Shown piece by piece: positions 22,563 to 35,450 of a stretch of 64,000 bases of DNA (position 1 is the first letter of the stretch; the number at the start of each line of letters is the position of its first letter). Under the pieces are notes generated by a model that saw only the letters and a program-made list of their open reading frames with translations, did no database searches and was not told where the DNA came from. This DNA is from Turbatrix aceti. Taxonomy: Eukaryota > Nematoda > Chromadorea > Rhabditida > Panagrolaimidae. The DNA lies in the NCBI GenBank assembly GCA_963969345.1, contig OZ017768.1, positions 3,186,718 to 3,250,717 of the forward strand, read 5' to 3'. The position numbers and the translations under genes are program-made.

Positions 22563-25500
22563 ATTAATTTCAGTTTTTTTTTCCAAAAAAGCAAAAAAAA
22601 AATATCTTTGAGTGATATCGGATTCCTTCGAGCAGACAAACCTTGCTAATGATGTGTTCGTATTCATCCGAGCGTGGCAGGAATGGCACCAAACGCCAAA
22701 ACTCAGTACTGTGTACTGTGTGTTTTTTGTTATCCCTCAAAATGCAATTTGGATTCTTCCAGCCGTGTTAATCAGGCTTTGCGCCGTGCCAAATACCACG
22801 TTTATCCGGAAGAGATGCGCGTTGTCCTCCTCCCTCTCTTTGTTTTGTCTCGGTGAATTTTTTTTTTTTTTGCAAAATGACGTGCACTTACTTTGGTCGG
22901 GTTTGGTTGGTGGAGGAGAGAGTGCTTTGCTTTGATTCCGGCATTCATAAGTCGTCTGCCTGAGCGGCGCCGGTGAAAGGGTGAAAGCTCAGCACAAGTC
23001 AAGCGTAGATGACCCCTTCGACCTCCCTGGAGGGGACCTGGGAGTTAACTGAGGGGGTCAAAAACACCTTCCTTGGGGGGCTGTTAGCGTAAGATGACGT
23101 GATGGTATGTATGTATCTACAAATATTTTTGGCAAAAGCCCACGTGTCCCTGGAGGGTCATAGAAGGATCCTGGATAGTAGTACAACTGCGGGACAATCT
23201 TACAATCTTCGTCTTTAATCTGTGGCTTCTTTGAGCGACCAAAGCGCCCGTGACCGCGGTCGCGACCGTCTAAAGGGCTGCTAAACCCAAAAAAGTACTA
23301 CTATTAAGTAATTTTGTTTATTGAAATGGCGTCAACGTGGAAAACGTCTCCCGTGCATGCCGAATACAAAAATTATTTTTATCCTTCTTAAATCGGAATT
23401 AGATAATATCGAAAAATTTCATCTCTGACTGTTATATTTGTCTTTTCATCACTTTCAAGTCATATCCTCGTTTGGGAAGGATCAAAAAACCTAAAAAAGT
23501 GAAAATGAACAAAAATATCCCAAGAAACTCAACTTTTTCGAATTTGAGCTGTTTCTCATCATCTAAATTTTAAAAAAACCCATCTATTTAGAGAACCTCT
23601 TTCTCAATGGGTTGACAAACATTAGTTGAAAAACACACGAGTTTGGCACCCCCGATCTAATCTCGCGTGTTTTGTTCATTTTTCCCAGAGGCTATTTTTG
23701 AACGAACATTTTTAATTGTTTTTTTTTCACGTTATTATCTATCGTTGACATTTTTTTCAAACAACTTTGTTGGTCTGTATGTGACGTGTTCAAAGTCCAA
23801 AAAAATTATTCCGTGTTGTTTTTAAAAAAAATCTTAAAATAATTTAAAATGCCGGGTTTTCTTTAAAAACGACCAAAAAGCACAAATCAACCTGAACAGA
23901 GTCCAAAATCTGCGTCATTGGTGATAATCAAAATGGAAGTCATCCATTTGGGGTCCTGGAACATTTTTTTTCATTTTTGAGGGACACAAGCACACTTTTC
24001 TTTTTTTTCTTTCTTCCTCGTCTTGCAAAGGTACATAATCTGTCATGCAAGTCTTGCACGATGTCGTTGGGCTTAACTTGCCCTATAGACCCTGTTCCTG
24101 TTCCTTTTCCTTTTCCCGTTCCCGTCGGATACAATTCATTCATGTTTTGTATGACATTTCCTGTCAACATACGTATTTAGTAATGTTGACAAGACAAAAA
24201 AAAATCCGAGTCATCAGTACGTACCCCAAGCTCCGGCTGGGATACTGTAGCATTCAACCCGGACTCGACTTATCTTATGTTAGATGGCATGGACACGCAC
24301 GCGCGTTTGCAGTCATTTATGTGTATTTGCAAATGACGCGGGACTACTTTTGCAAATTCAGTCTGTGCACAGACGACGCAAATAAAATTTGGATAAAGGA
24401 TCTTGGGAACCAATTTTGCGCCCGCCAAATGTGTTAGGACCACAGTACCCTACATAACTCCCCCCGAGTCCAAATGCATAGTAAGCTTTTACGTGTCACG
24501 AACATAAATATAAGTGCATAAATTGATAACCAGTCACCTGAGTGAACCCCTCCGGAAAAAACAATGCAAAAATGGTTACACACCTGGTTAGGTATTCTGA
24601 GCAGCTTCGAGAATTACGTCAGAGCAAGCGCGAAAAAAACTTCTGTTTATTTACATATTTTATTTGAAATTTCACAAATTCTCAAATTCGCAGTTTTGTT
24701 TTTTTTGTCTTTTTTTTCGAAATGCCTTGGGTGTTTGCCGTGTTTTCGTAAACTTGGGGAGTATACTTTAGTTAAATATTATTTTCAAAATACATGCATG
24801 CATTTTGAGTGGGTGCAAGTTCAGGCAATCGCTTTCCCCTTTTATTGACCTTTTTTTTGGCGGATCTGGAGCACCGAGAAGGTCGTAAATGGCGCCATTC
24901 GGACCGTGTCGTTATGTAGTATAGTTTCAACGAGGCTGGGGGGGGGGGCTAATTGCGATTCGCGCCACCGAATAACCACCACCATGACCAAGGGGTGCCT
25001 ATTTTCACCACCTTTACGGATGCAAAAAATATCTCTGTCTCCAAAAAAAATTAATTCTAATTAAAATTTATGAATTAGTGTAATTAGATATGACTGGATG
25101 ACACCTTTTTTCAATACTATTACACATTCCCTATTTGCTTAACCTGATAATTTATGTATTTATTTGTCTTTGCCGGATTACTGGAGTTATCCAAAGTTCA
25201 CGCAACCCCGTGCCAAGTCTGTTTGTTTCATCCAAATCCTAAATATCCATTCAGACAGAAAAAAGCCTGTGTTCTGATCCCCTCCAGGCAAATACGTATA
25301 CCTTTCCTCCGTCTTTGACGCACGAAGCAATTTAATCAAAAGTGTCGGTCGCTGATAATGTCAAGGTGGACAAAAATAAATTGTAAACCCAAGGATTTTA
25401 TGGAAAATTGATTAATTAGAACAAAAGCCAAAAAAAGTCGGTTCTGGCCTTTGTTCTCTTGCTGATAAACACACGCGTGCCCCGCCATATATGGGACGCG

Positions 25501-27709
25501 TCCCCCGCGGCGCTTCCGATGATGATGCCAGGTCCAACTTCACTCCTCTTTTTTCTTCAAGACAAAACATGCCAGAAGGGTGTAATTGCGCGGTTTCCGT
25601 TCGGAACTCGAGTCGAGTCGGGTTTGATGCCTACGTGCAGGCTTCCATCTCCCGTGGACGCAATGGAATCTGATTCTAAATTATTTTTTTTTGTTGAAAG
25701 CTTCCGACAAGTCTAAATCCTAATCCGGCTCATTGTTCACAATTGTGTAATAATTCACGTTTATAAACAAGCTAAGTTCGAGTACTCACTCGATCATCAT
25801 AATTTTTTTTCAAGTCTGTTTACCAGACACCACCGTCATGTCATGTCAGCCGAATTTTTGATACATTACCCCAATTAACGCCTTTGCACCCCCCGGGCAC
25901 CCCAAAACCAGCCGTCCATCTATTCAGAAAAAAAAGAGGTGCCATGCCCTATAATTCATTCCTCACATCAGTAATCTGTTTTTGGAAACAAACCCACTCG
26001 GCAGTCCATTGTTTTCTTTTTTTTTCTTTTCATTTTCCTTCTCCACCCTCGCGTACAGACAAACTCCGGAGGGACTGCTGGACTGCAGTCTCCTGCTGGC
26101 ACGTGCGCCAAAGACCTTTGACTCACCCCACCGGAGCAATTGAAATTGTATGTAGTCAACTAAGTAAGCCGGATGAAGCCAAGTACTATTTATTATATTT
26201 ATTGTATAATACTTCCTATTCCTTTTTCCTCCCCCACTATGTTTTGTTTTTTTTTGTCTGGTGTGTTTGTACACACTTATCAGGTGTTGTCTTATACCTT
26301 TGAGCCCTACCCTGACCTTTCAATCTCGTGGATGTTCCACCGACTGCCTTTTAAGGCAAAAAAAAGCGTTACACGTGCCGGTGTGCCGGTGAATGCCTCC
26401 CCGGATGCGCATTCGTGTGCGTGCACATCGATGGAAGCATCCTTTAGCCTACTGTAATGCCCGTAAAAGTCAGAAATTTTTCCGGAAGCTTTGAATACTT
26501 TTTTTTTTGCAATCAAATGCAAACCAAAAATTTTACAAAATTTATGTTTATTCAAAAAATCAACAAATCAAACCCTCGATTCAATTATTTTTCAATTTTC
26601 CGAGGGAGCGTGATGTAATACAAGATCTGATCAGTATCAATCAGTTTACATTTTCAATACATTTTTTTGTGCGTGGGCTGCTCCAGCGCAAGAGGGAGTG
26701 TTCGGATCCTGAGTCTGCTTACAAGAACATCATGAATCTTCTGTTTTTGCACTTGAGGCCTCCCTTCCAAAAAAAGTATAAAACTCCATGTAACGCAAGT
26801 TTACGACCGTCTCATTCACCAAAATGGAATCATGCATTGTACATTGTTTCGCGTCACTTTGAAAAGTTCAGAGGCAACAAAAAGCTCGTAAAAAATATTT
26901 TTCCATTGTTCTCTGTCGACTTGTTGAGCCATTTGCGTGTTGCCGTGCGTGCCAAACTGACCTGGTGCCTCAAAGTAGAAATTGTACATAAACAGTACAC
27001 AATTGTTTCTTTTTCTTCACACGCTCTGTTTTTTGTTCTCTTTGTTCTACGAAATGAATGAATTAATTGCTCATAGGTGTTTGTTTGTGTTTGCCTTCGT
27101 TTTCTTCAATGCCTGAAATTCAGGTTTTCAAATCCTTTTTTTTTGTTAAATAGAAACAACCTAAAATTAAATACATACTTATGTATTTGCGAAAAGTCAA
27201 ATTTTGGGGAAGAATGAATTTTTGCGGTGGTGGGCGACTTGCCGGTTGGCGTGAACCGGAAAGATTGGAATCTAGATAAATGCCTGGAGAGAAAGAGAAA
27301 ATAGAAAGTTTTTCGGGTGCGACGACCGACGCAACACTCGCCGGAGGGCGTATTCTGCTGCGACGACGAAGGCGAAGGCGAAAACGAAGACGAAGACGCA
27401 AAGCAAAAAAAATAGGATCCCCTAGCCCCCGGCACGCCACGCACACTTTACATCTCTCTCGCGCGCCCTTTTACCTGGAGAAGGAGGAGCAGGGGTGTCC
27501 TGGATTTAGAAAAAGGGAGAGGAGCTTGCTACTTACTAACCAAATGGGATAAATGAATGGAAATGACTGACTTGTTGCGCTGCTGCCGCCGCGGGCAGGA
27601 GACTCCTCTCCTCGGGTGTGCGTGATCTTTATTTTTTTTTTAAATTGTTTCGTGCCCGTAGCTTCCATAAAATCCTACCTGTCTCCTTTGCAGTCCACAT
27701 CCACGCACC
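22563..27709. other. Large intergenic region, no gene supported
   Basis: Scattered open frames of 60-184 codons exist on both strands (longest 26507-27061 plus), but none has family similarity, a splice-supported continuation or codon composition like the real exons nearby. Simple repeats include a poly-G run near 24939 and (GAAGAC)-like repeats at 27365-27400. No tRNA-like cloverleaf was recognised. Confidence 0.45.
27681..27693 (+). promoter_or_regulatory. Candidate trans-splice acceptor of the DB gene
   Basis: GTCTCCTTTGCAG, a good acceptor, lies 16 nt before the ATG at 27710 with no upstream coding exon in view. This is the layout expected for spliced-leader addition in nematodes. Confidence 0.5.
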
Positions 27710-28258
27710 ATGGTCGTCGCTTCGTCACAGACATTGGCTCTCGTCCTCATCCTTGGCGTATCGACAGCGCTGGCACAAAACAACGCAGATCCTCCCTGTG
27801 GTACCCCAGAATCCGACTATGCACCCTGCGTGTCACGTGAACGCGCAGATGGCCTCTTCCGTCACTGCTGCCAGCAATACGCTCCCGAAGGCTGCCAGGA
27901 TCTCTGTACGTACGAGAGTGACGAAGTTACCGCGCGCAATACCCTCCTCAACGCAGTCAAGACCGGTCAGTGTGAACTCAAGCACGTTAGCACTATTCTC
28001 TACTGTGCGAGTCAGAACCAGGTTTGTTGCCTGCCATCACCCTTTTCCCTGATTTCAAAATTTTCCTTTCAGGACAACCGAAAGTGCTGCGGCCATCTCG
28101 GTCTCGCCGATCCCCAGCTCGGTGTCGGCAACCGATGCTTGCGCTTCTGCGATCCCGCGGGCGAGGGTATCTCATCCATTTCGCGTCAAGACGTCACCTG
28201 CCTCTTCAACTGGAACGTCATCGCCTACTGCTCGCATTCCGGCATCAAGCTGGAGTAA
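27710..28258 (+). CDS. Secreted DB-module (nematode) protein
   Basis: Secreted protein with one DB module, a Cys-rich domain characteristic of nematodes; molecular role unknown. Exons 27710-28021 and 28073-28258 (about 165 aa). A signal peptide covers about residues 1-23 (SQTLALVLILGVSTALA). The module shows the expected pattern: LFRHCCQQYAPEGCQDLC, then LYCASQNQDNRKCC spanning the splice junction, then RCLRFCDP and VTCLFNWNVIAYC. The intron (28022-28072, GTTTGT...TTTCAG) is 51 nt with no stop in frame, so an unspliced transcript would add 17 residues between CASQNQ and DNRKCC; the spliced form fits the family. A good acceptor just upstream supports the start. Confidence 0.93.
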   Translation: MVVASSQTLALVLILGVSTALAQNNADPPCGTPESDYAPCVSRERADGLFRHCCQQYAPEGCQDLCTYESDEVTARNTLLNAVKTGQCELKHVSTILYCASQNQVCCLPSPFSLISKFSFQDNRKCCGHLGLADPQLGVGNRCLRFCDPAGEGISSISRQDVTCLFNWNVIAYCSHSGIKLE

Positions 28259-29851
28259 GGAGCCTTCGTGCACCTTTTCTTCTGCTAGGAAAACCGCGCG
28301 CGCCGTGTCCTCCTGCTGTGCCAAACACAACCTCCCCCGAGTCCTTCTGTCTAAATCCTCCTCCTCCTCCTCCTTTTCTGTTTTTTATTGTCACTTTAAT
28401 TATGATTATAATTATCACGTACGACTGTTGAAACGATACCATAAACTGTTAATAAGGGTCAATCCAACTCGTAAATAATTACCGTTCTTCGTTGCCCATT
28501 GATTAAGATTTAACATTTGAGATTTGAGATTTGAGTTTTTGTCTTCTGTCATTAAATTTGTTGTATGATATATGATAACATGTTGCAATTGTGTTTCTTT
28601 GTTTCAAAGATGAAAGCCATAATTTAAATATTTTCACTATCTTGACAATTATAACGACAAAAAAAAACCGGATAGTCAGTCAATCTGTTGCAGAATGCGC
28701 TGCGCAATCGGTGAAAATGAGCTTTGATGGGATTTCGGATATTGCACACAGCACCACACGCTAGTGGGTCACGGCGGTCGACGGATGACGGATCACGGAT
28801 GACAATGAACAGTGACGCCATTCATCTCACCCGAAAAAAGAAAAAACCATTCGAAAAAATAATTAGCTACAAACCCAGAAAAATTTTAGATCCTACAGTA
28901 GAAACCCTATCACTACCGTACTTTTTTAAAAAAAAAAAAATGCGCATGTCTAGTTTATGATACATGGTTCTAAATTTATCCAAAAAATTGGCAAAGGTTC
29001 AAAAAGTGCATCAAAATAAAATACTTGCAAAGTCATGAAAAACAATATCGCTTGCACGCACTTGAAAAGTCATGCAAGTTTTTATGGTATTCCATTTTTG
29101 GTTCGGGCGACGTCTAAAAAAATTTTACAGGTTTTAATTATTCTTTGGCGTTGTTTTTTTACGTGTTGTCAGAATTGTAAAAATTTGAAAATTCAGAAAT
29201 CACTGTCTATCGAAATTAAAAAAAAATTTTTAGAAAATGACTTCAAAAATTTATTTGATTATCCATCCCCTTCCAGTTTCTGCAAAAATGCCACAACAGC
29301 ATAATCCCCTGATCTCTGTGTTAGAAAATAATTAACAGAATCCGGGAACCCAGTGGACGGTTTTTTACTACGCAAACAACATCCTGTTGCATCGAAAAAC
29401 GGTTTCGGCAAGCTAATTTTCATAAAAAGTGAAAACGAAAAATTTAAAGTCAAGCAACATTTAAAAAATTGTGAAGCCCTTGAAGCTAATAAAATAAAAT
29501 AATTTTTTGCGTGAACTGCGTCATAACTAACTAAGCAATCCAAAAAGGATTAAAGTGAATCTGACGTAACAGGTATGCCATCCTAAGAAAAGTAGGTATG
29601 CATCGTCGTCACCGGAACAAAAGCGCATCAAGACTAACTCAAGACCCATGACTGACTATTATATACATTAACAATGAAGAATTACAATTCATACATCATT
29701 TACACATACAAAAAAAGTACATAATCCAGAAATTTGCAATCCTATGCAAATTTGTTGGGAAAAGGTAAATCTAGAGACAAAACATTGTTACGAGTCATTT
29801 GAAGGAATCAAGCGTTTCTATTCCGGTTCGCCTTCAACGCTCGTCGCCGGA
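28259..29851. other. Intergenic region, no gene seen
   Basis: Contains the 3' untranslated region of the DB gene (a TCC repeat near 28357-28374, ATTAAA near 28552) and A/T-rich sequence. An in-frame ATG at 29744 could extend the next gene upstream by 36 codons. Confidence 0.4.
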
Positions 29852-31603
29852 ATGAATTCCATGGTGATATCGTCACTTCTGCCGTTGGCTGCTGCACGAG
29901 CGGTGGCTAATTTTGGTGCGATACAGCGCGATGCTCCGGATTTCAAAAACCCGGCGGATGTTGAAGACTATGGCGACGGCGAATCAGAACATGATGTAAG
30001 TTTTGTTTATACGCGGAATTCGCGGAAAACAGTGTTGTCAGATATCCAAAAATTCGGATTACCCGTTCCAAAAACCTAAAAAAATTTGGGGTACCCGTCC
30101 AAAAAAACTAAAATTACAAGACATCCCAAAAAAACCAAAATTTGGATATCCAATTCAAAAAATAAATTTTTTTTAATAAAAATTCGTAATTTTAGTAAAA
30201 AATGTGTTTGAATTCGTAAGTATTTTTGGGTTTTTATCCGAAACCCACCCGACCCAAATCCAAATTTGGAATAAACCAATATGTATAAATCAGAAAAATT
30301 TTAGGTATTACGTGAATCACGAAAATCACGCGGTCTTTTTGATAAGCCAAAAGACAAACCGATTTCTCATGGTCCAATTTCTTCTTCCAAACGGCCTACT
30401 TCTTTCACGTTTGAAAGCAGTCTGCCCACGAAAGATCCAAACGCGAATAATCTATTGGAAAGTTCAACGGATATGTTGTCGACAACGGAACTGACTGAGG
30501 AACCAAAAACGGAGCCGACGTATACTCAACCGACATTGAATCCTCGGACTCTACCGAAAATTGCACCACAAAAAATTCCGACTAAGGTAACAACTAATAA
30601 ACCGGATGATCTTCCAACTTGGAAAATGGATTCGCCTGACGATCTAGAAGAGTATGTTTTTCGAACAAATTCTGTGTCCCAACAGCTTTTTATAGATATT
30701 TATATTTTTTTTTAAATCAGTGATTATCAAAAAATTCTGAGCTTTTTTTAGGTACTCGGATGACAACACGTTACTGTACATCGTTATTGCCACGGTCGTG
30801 ATTTTTGGGATCCTCTGTCTGGCAATGTTGTTCGTATTCAACCTTTATCGAAACAAGTGGGATGACGATGGAGATATGCCATCCAAAAGAAAGCGAAGGA
30901 AGAGAAAGAAGAAGAAGAAGAAGAAGGCGCCGAGACGCACTCCTGCCAATCCAGATTTCGTTGCAAGTGAAATTGGACCCGATCAATTTGTTCACAAGGG
31001 AACTCTTGTCGTCGAGAAGTACGAGGAACCTCAGTCGGTGAGTTAACAACGTTTTTCAAGAATTCAAAAAAATTTTTTTTTTTAAATTCAAAAAATAATT
31101 TATTTTTTGTTTTTCAAAAATTTAAAAATTATTTATTTTTTGCTTTTCAAAAATTTTTAAATTATTTTTTTTTTTCAAAAATTCAGACAAAACTTATTTA
31201 TTTTTTGTTTTTTAAAAATTGTATTTCCCGTACATTTTAGCACCACGCACTCGAAAATGAATCTCAAGTCGATTTGGGCCCGGATGCGAAGGTCACGTGG
31301 CAAGACCAGCATGAAGTCGTCGATTTTGGCTCGGAAGTCGAACAGGTCATCTCGAACAGGTCAATTCGAGACGCAATCAAAAAGAACAAGAGCCTGAGCC
31401 AGAGCCTGAGCCAGCATAGTTTGGCGCCGAAGAGTCAAGGCGAGAGCAAAAAAGACGTGCTGAGCAAGAGCAGCAAGAGCAAGAAAGACGAGCTGAACAA
31501 GAGCAGCAAGAGCAAGAAAGACGTGCTGAACAAGAGCAGCAAGAGCAAGAAGGAAGCGCTGAACAAGAGCAGCGATAGCAAGAAATCAAACACGCCGGAA
31601 TAA
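29852..31603 (+). CDS. Single-pass membrane protein, gene 1 of a three-member family
   Basis: Not a family I recognise. Exons 29852-29995, 30305-30651, 30752-31037, 31241-31603 (about 379 aa; phases 0, 2, 0). The start chosen gives a signal-like MNSMVISSLLPLAAARA; an in-frame ATG at 29744 is the alternative. A Thr/Pro-rich region is followed by one membrane helix (about 171-193, LLYIVIATVVIFGILCLAML), a Lys/Arg-rich stop-transfer stretch and a cytoplasmic tail. The tail carries PDQFVHKGTLVVEKYEEPQS, then HHALENES after the last intron and AKVTWQDQHEVVDFGSEVE. Genes 2 and 3 near 46 and 49 kb share this tail and the phase-0 intron before HHAL; the ectodomain does not align. The end of the protein is a repeat (KKDVLNKSSKS units). 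A fragment of the SRPK gene begins 73 bp after the stop. Confidence 0.82.
31440..31590 (+). repeat. 33-bp coding minisatellite in gene 1
   Basis: Four units of about 33 bp coding for an 11-residue Lys/Ser repeat (KKDVLNKSSKS and variants) at the C-terminus of gene 1. Confidence 0.8.
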
Positions 31604-31676
31604 AGCTGTTTTTGAATACATGTGCTGATAAAAATTTATTTTTGTGGACTCTGGGGAAAATTTTACCAAAAAAATT

Positions 31677-32024
31677 AACGATGAGTGACTACACGGTGAA
31701 AGGCTACCATCCCGTGTGGCTGGGTGACATCATGATGGGCAGGTACTACATCCTGCGCAAGCTGGGTTGGGGCCACTTTGCCACCGTCTGGCTGGCCTAC
31801 GACAACCGGGCCAAGAACTACGCCGCGATCAAGGTCTCCAAGTCGGACGAGGTCTATCGCGAGGCCGCCATCGACGAGCTCCAGATCCTGCGGGCGTTCC
31901 AGGAAGGCGATCAGTCGCATCCGGGCGCCGAGAGGATCGTTCGCCTGCTCAACCACTTTGACGTCTATGGCATCGAGAAGGTGCATAGCTGCTTTGCCCT
32001 CGAAGTCCTCGGCGACAACCTTCT
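31677..32024 (+). pseudogene. Fragment of SRPK-like kinase exon 2
   Basis: A 348-bp block matches 43887-44234 in the complete kinase gene without gaps and with only about four differences (including an A/G just after the ATG). It covers the N-terminal kinase lobe (LGWGHFATVWLAYD, AAIKVSKSDE) up to VLGDNLL. Both ends fall inside the parental exon, not at splice sites. The catalytic loop and C-lobe are missing, so it cannot encode a kinase; downstream sequence is a dispersed repeat. An open frame still runs through it. Confidence 0.85.
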
Positions 32025-32044
32025 GATCAAGGATAGGCGAATAG

Positions 32045-32385
32045 CCGTTTTTTTGTTCTCGAATGAACACGAACATTTTGTTAAATTTGTTCGAGAAATC
32101 GAACGAACGCGAACATTTTTGTCAGTGTTCGTTAACGAACACGAACGAACAACGAACAGATTTTTAGCATATTTTATACAAAATTTTGTCCAAATTGGGC
32201 ATAAAAACGTAAACTTCGGTAATATGCGTTTTCACGTTTTTGGGGTCAGTTTTCCTACACTTTTTATTGCCGAAGGCAATTGACACTATTTGCCATTTTT
32301 GAAAAATAACATCAATTTCGGCACCATTAAACTGATTTTACCTAAATTTTTGTTTGTTTTATCCGTTCGTGTTCGCGAACAAACT
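32045..32385 (+). repeat. Dispersed repeat, copy 1
   Basis: Rich in GAACGAACACGAAC and its complement at both ends. The core includes GGTAATATGCGTTTTCACG and TTGCCGAAGGCAATTGACAC. It matches 50975-51345 in inverted orientation and starts shortly after the truncation point of the kinase fragment. Possibly a non-autonomous DNA transposon; no clear target duplication was found. Confidence 0.7.
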
Positions 32386-32509
32386 CGAACGAACACGAAC
32401 GTTCGCCTGCTTCTGACCAGCGTTCGTTTGTCCGCGTTTTCAGCAAACAAGCAACTTCTCATTTTTAATTGTTTAAAATCATTTTACACAAGAAAACAAC
32501 CAAAATCCC

Positions 32510-33275
32510 CTACTTCGGCAGCGACAAAGTATTGGATCCGTGGCGCAACCGTCTCTGCCAGTAGCAGCAGCCTTCGACGCGCGGATCCAGAGGACCCCCC
32601 GGGAGCAGCGTTCGGCGTTCGTCGCCTTCGGGGAGCGCGTTGATGAGAGCCTCGAACGCGGGTCCCCGCCACTCGTGCATCTCCTCGAACGTGGATTGGG
32701 TCTCGGCGAGAAAAGCCTTGTGGCGATCGAGCAGAACCGGCAGATCCTCCTTTGCGGCGGTGATAGCGTCGACGTGCCGTCCCGTGAGTTCCTCGTGCAT
32801 GTCCCTGGGCATCTTCGTATCGAGATCCATCGGTTGGGGTGGGCATTGACGTCGGATGAGAGCTTCGATCTCGGCTTCTTCTTCGGGGCTCAGCTTGGTC
32901 TCTTCGTACTCGATCTGAGCGGCTTTCTTGGGTGGCAGCCAGAATGCTCGCTTTCTGTAGAGCTCGGCCCGGGTCGGCCAGGGCTTTTCGTTCGCTGCTC
33001 GGATCTTGTTCAGCTCTTCGTTCACTTTTTTGGATACTTCCCGAGCTGAAAATTAAAACAAATGCTTATGTTGAATTTATAATTTTTTTAATAAAACTTT
33101 AATATTTTTAAAACTCACTCTCCCGGAGCATGTCATGGAGAAAATTCTTGTTGCTGAGGATCTCGTCATCTGTAAAACCTGGCAGATCGTCGAGCCGTCT
33201 GCCAATGTCGCCGGCATCGTGGTTCTTGCCGAGGTCAGCGATGGTTTCAAAAAACGTTTTTCTGGGTAACGGCAT
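32510..33275 (-). CDS. Unrecognised charged protein (gene E)
   Basis: Two exons, 33275-33119 and 33045-32510 (about 230 aa, phase 1 junction). No known domain seen. It is hydrophilic and highly charged with several Trp (KPWPTRAELYRKRAFWLPPK) and probable helices with acidic runs (LSPEEEAEIEALIRRQ). No signal peptide or membrane helix. TTTACAG lies 3 nt before the ATG, which suggests trans-splicing. It is the last of three head-to-tail minus-strand genes (B, A, E) with about 500-bp spacing, so a loose operon is possible but not shown. Function unknown. Confidence 0.72.
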
Positions 33276-33813
33276 CGCCTGTAAATTAACGAAAATCAGC
33301 ACAACAAAAATCGAAAATTTAGTACTGCAAAAATATCGAAAATTTAGATAACCGACACGAAAACCTGAAATTTTGGGTACCCGGTTTTTGTACCCGAGTT
33401 TTTAGTCAAAAAAAAACAGTTTTTTACCGCAATTTTTGCGTTTAAAAAAATCAGAATTTTTGCGAAACAAAATTTTGTACTTTTTCACTTTTTAGGTAAA
33501 AAAATTTCTGGAAAAAAATTTTTTGGAATTAAAAACTTGAATTTTCGAGTGCCCGACCAAGGAATAAAATTAGACCGGCCTAAAAAATTATGAAAAAATT
33601 TTTTTTCTGAAGAATTCTGTCTAATTTAACCAAAATAACCCTAAAACAAAACAAAAATTTTTTTCTGGCCGGTTTAGCTTCGATTTTAAAATTCAAGTCA
33701 AAAGATACGCAAAAATCGCGCCGTTAAAACGGCCATCATCCGACGTCAAAAATTTCGCAGATCAATTTTAACACCAACAAAACAGCAAATATGTATACAA
33801 TAAACACCAGTAT

Positions 33814-35450
33814 TCACTTCTTGAGCCGAGCCGAGCGCCTGAGGGTCATTGAAGTCGTCGAAGCCGCTCCCTGACGACGAAGCTGCTCTTCGCGGCGCTC
33901 AATCTGTTCAATGTCTTCATAATCGAGATCTTCATCCGTCGACGAATCCGTTGTCGCAAGTCGCCGTCCTGCAAAAAAATTCTGGGTAAAAAAAATCTCA
34001 AAAAATCAGAAATCCTACTTTTAGGCCTTGGTTTGGTTTTTGGAGTGTTGGATTCAGAAGGCCGGATCGCAGCCGTCTTCTCTACCCCCGTCAGGTGCCG
34101 AGGCACGGTAGCCGGAGCGTTGTACGCCCGTTGACGGATGCTGGCCAGGCGGGAGGCAGTCGAGGGCGCCGCCTCGGAGGTGGTCGGGAGGGCGCTGATC
34201 GAAGAAGGCTCCGTTTCGATTTGTGCAAATTCCCGCATAAAATCCGCCATGTTGTCCAGAGGGTTGACTACGTTCGACGGAATGCCCAGTTCTTCGCGCA
34301 GCGATTCTCTCATGGTGTGGGCGCGTTCCATCAACTGAAAATACGTGAAAAAGGCAAAAAAAGAGTCAATTTGACTTACATCAAGTTCCTTGGCCGACAA
34401 AACGCCATTCAGACGACTGAAATCGGTGATGTTGAAGCCGGATTCTTGGACAGGCTGATTGATGAGATTCGTCGCAAGTTGGGGGTTGTACTAAAAATTA
34501 AATACATTTTTTTTGGATTTTACATGTATAAAAACTGTCAAAAACGCCCAAATTTTTTCTTTCAATTAAAATAAAAAAAATATTGACAATTGAAAATCGT
34601 TTTTAAAATAAAAATTGATATTTGTGTCGGCGAAAATTTTTTTTCGTTAAAAATGGCAAAAACTCGAAATCCGGCAATCGTAATTTTGTTTTTTAGATTT
34701 TCATGATGTTACATTTTAGGTAAAAACTTTTCATCGTAAAAACTACCTATTTTTCAAAATTTCATAATGCATTCCCAAAATGTTTCCAGACAGAAAGTAA
34801 TCTTTCTGAATCCCCGGCAAACAAACACAAACCTCCTCATCAAACTTGACTATAATAAACGCCTTGAGCGTAATCAGGCGATGGAGGCAGTAGAGCGCCT
34901 GGTATTCGTTGTCGCGGATCAACTCTTCCATCATGGTTGGCATCAGCTCCGAGTGCTCGAGTGAGAGTTTGATCAGAACGATGCTGTCATCAGATTGGGC
35001 GAAAAAAAAGACAAACAGCAGATAAACTGCAAATGCGCGTTCCTGAACCATTTTTCGAGTTTTCATAAAACAAAAAAAAATATATAAAACCAACGAGATT
35101 ATTCTTGGCAAGGGAATTGGCGACGAGACGCTTGTTCTGGACTGCAGGTGACCGTTTCTCGAATGGAAACATGTACTGGGCAATTGTTTGAAAAAAGCCT
35201 TCTAGCAGCTGAAAACACAAAAATAACAGCAAGCGGGTGTAAAATGTCGGGTAAAAGCCAAAACACCCACCTCAACTTCGATTTCCTTGGAAACGCGACC
35301 GACAAAGATGGTGTAAAACTCGTCATCGTTAAAGCATCGCAGAAAGTGGGCAAACGTCGGTGGACCAGATGAAAATGCGCTGAACAGATCCCGCACGTCT
35401 TCGGCAACGGCGTGATCCAATTCCAACTCAAATTTCTGGACATCTTCCAT
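33814..35450 (-). CDS. Unrecognised helical protein with basic C-terminus (gene A)
   Basis: Exons 35450-35271, 35208-35095, 35042-34833, 34490-34380, 34334-34019, 33968-33814 (about 361 aa, phases consistent). The third exon's acceptor is the least certain. The N-terminal two-thirds is predicted helical (DVRDLFSAFSSGPPTFAHFL; YQALYCLHRLITLKAFIIV). The C-terminal third is Ser/Pro-rich then acidic, ending in a basic RRSARLKK, as in many nuclear proteins. The segment RLITLKAFIIVKFDEE followed by a phase-0 intron and YNPQLA resembles the corresponding part of gene B, so A and B may be distant paralogues. A TTTTCAG acceptor 47 nt upstream of the ATG could be a trans-splice site. The helical region looks armadillo-like, but no family could be assigned. 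Confidence 0.72.

Noticed and set aside
26507..27061. 184-codon plus-strand frame in the large intergenic region
   Set aside because: Low-complexity composition, no similarity and no supporting splice sites or signal peptide.
31612..32283. Kinase fragment considered as a functional short kinase
   Set aside because: It lacks the catalytic loop and C-lobe and runs into a dispersed repeat; both ends lie inside the parental exon.
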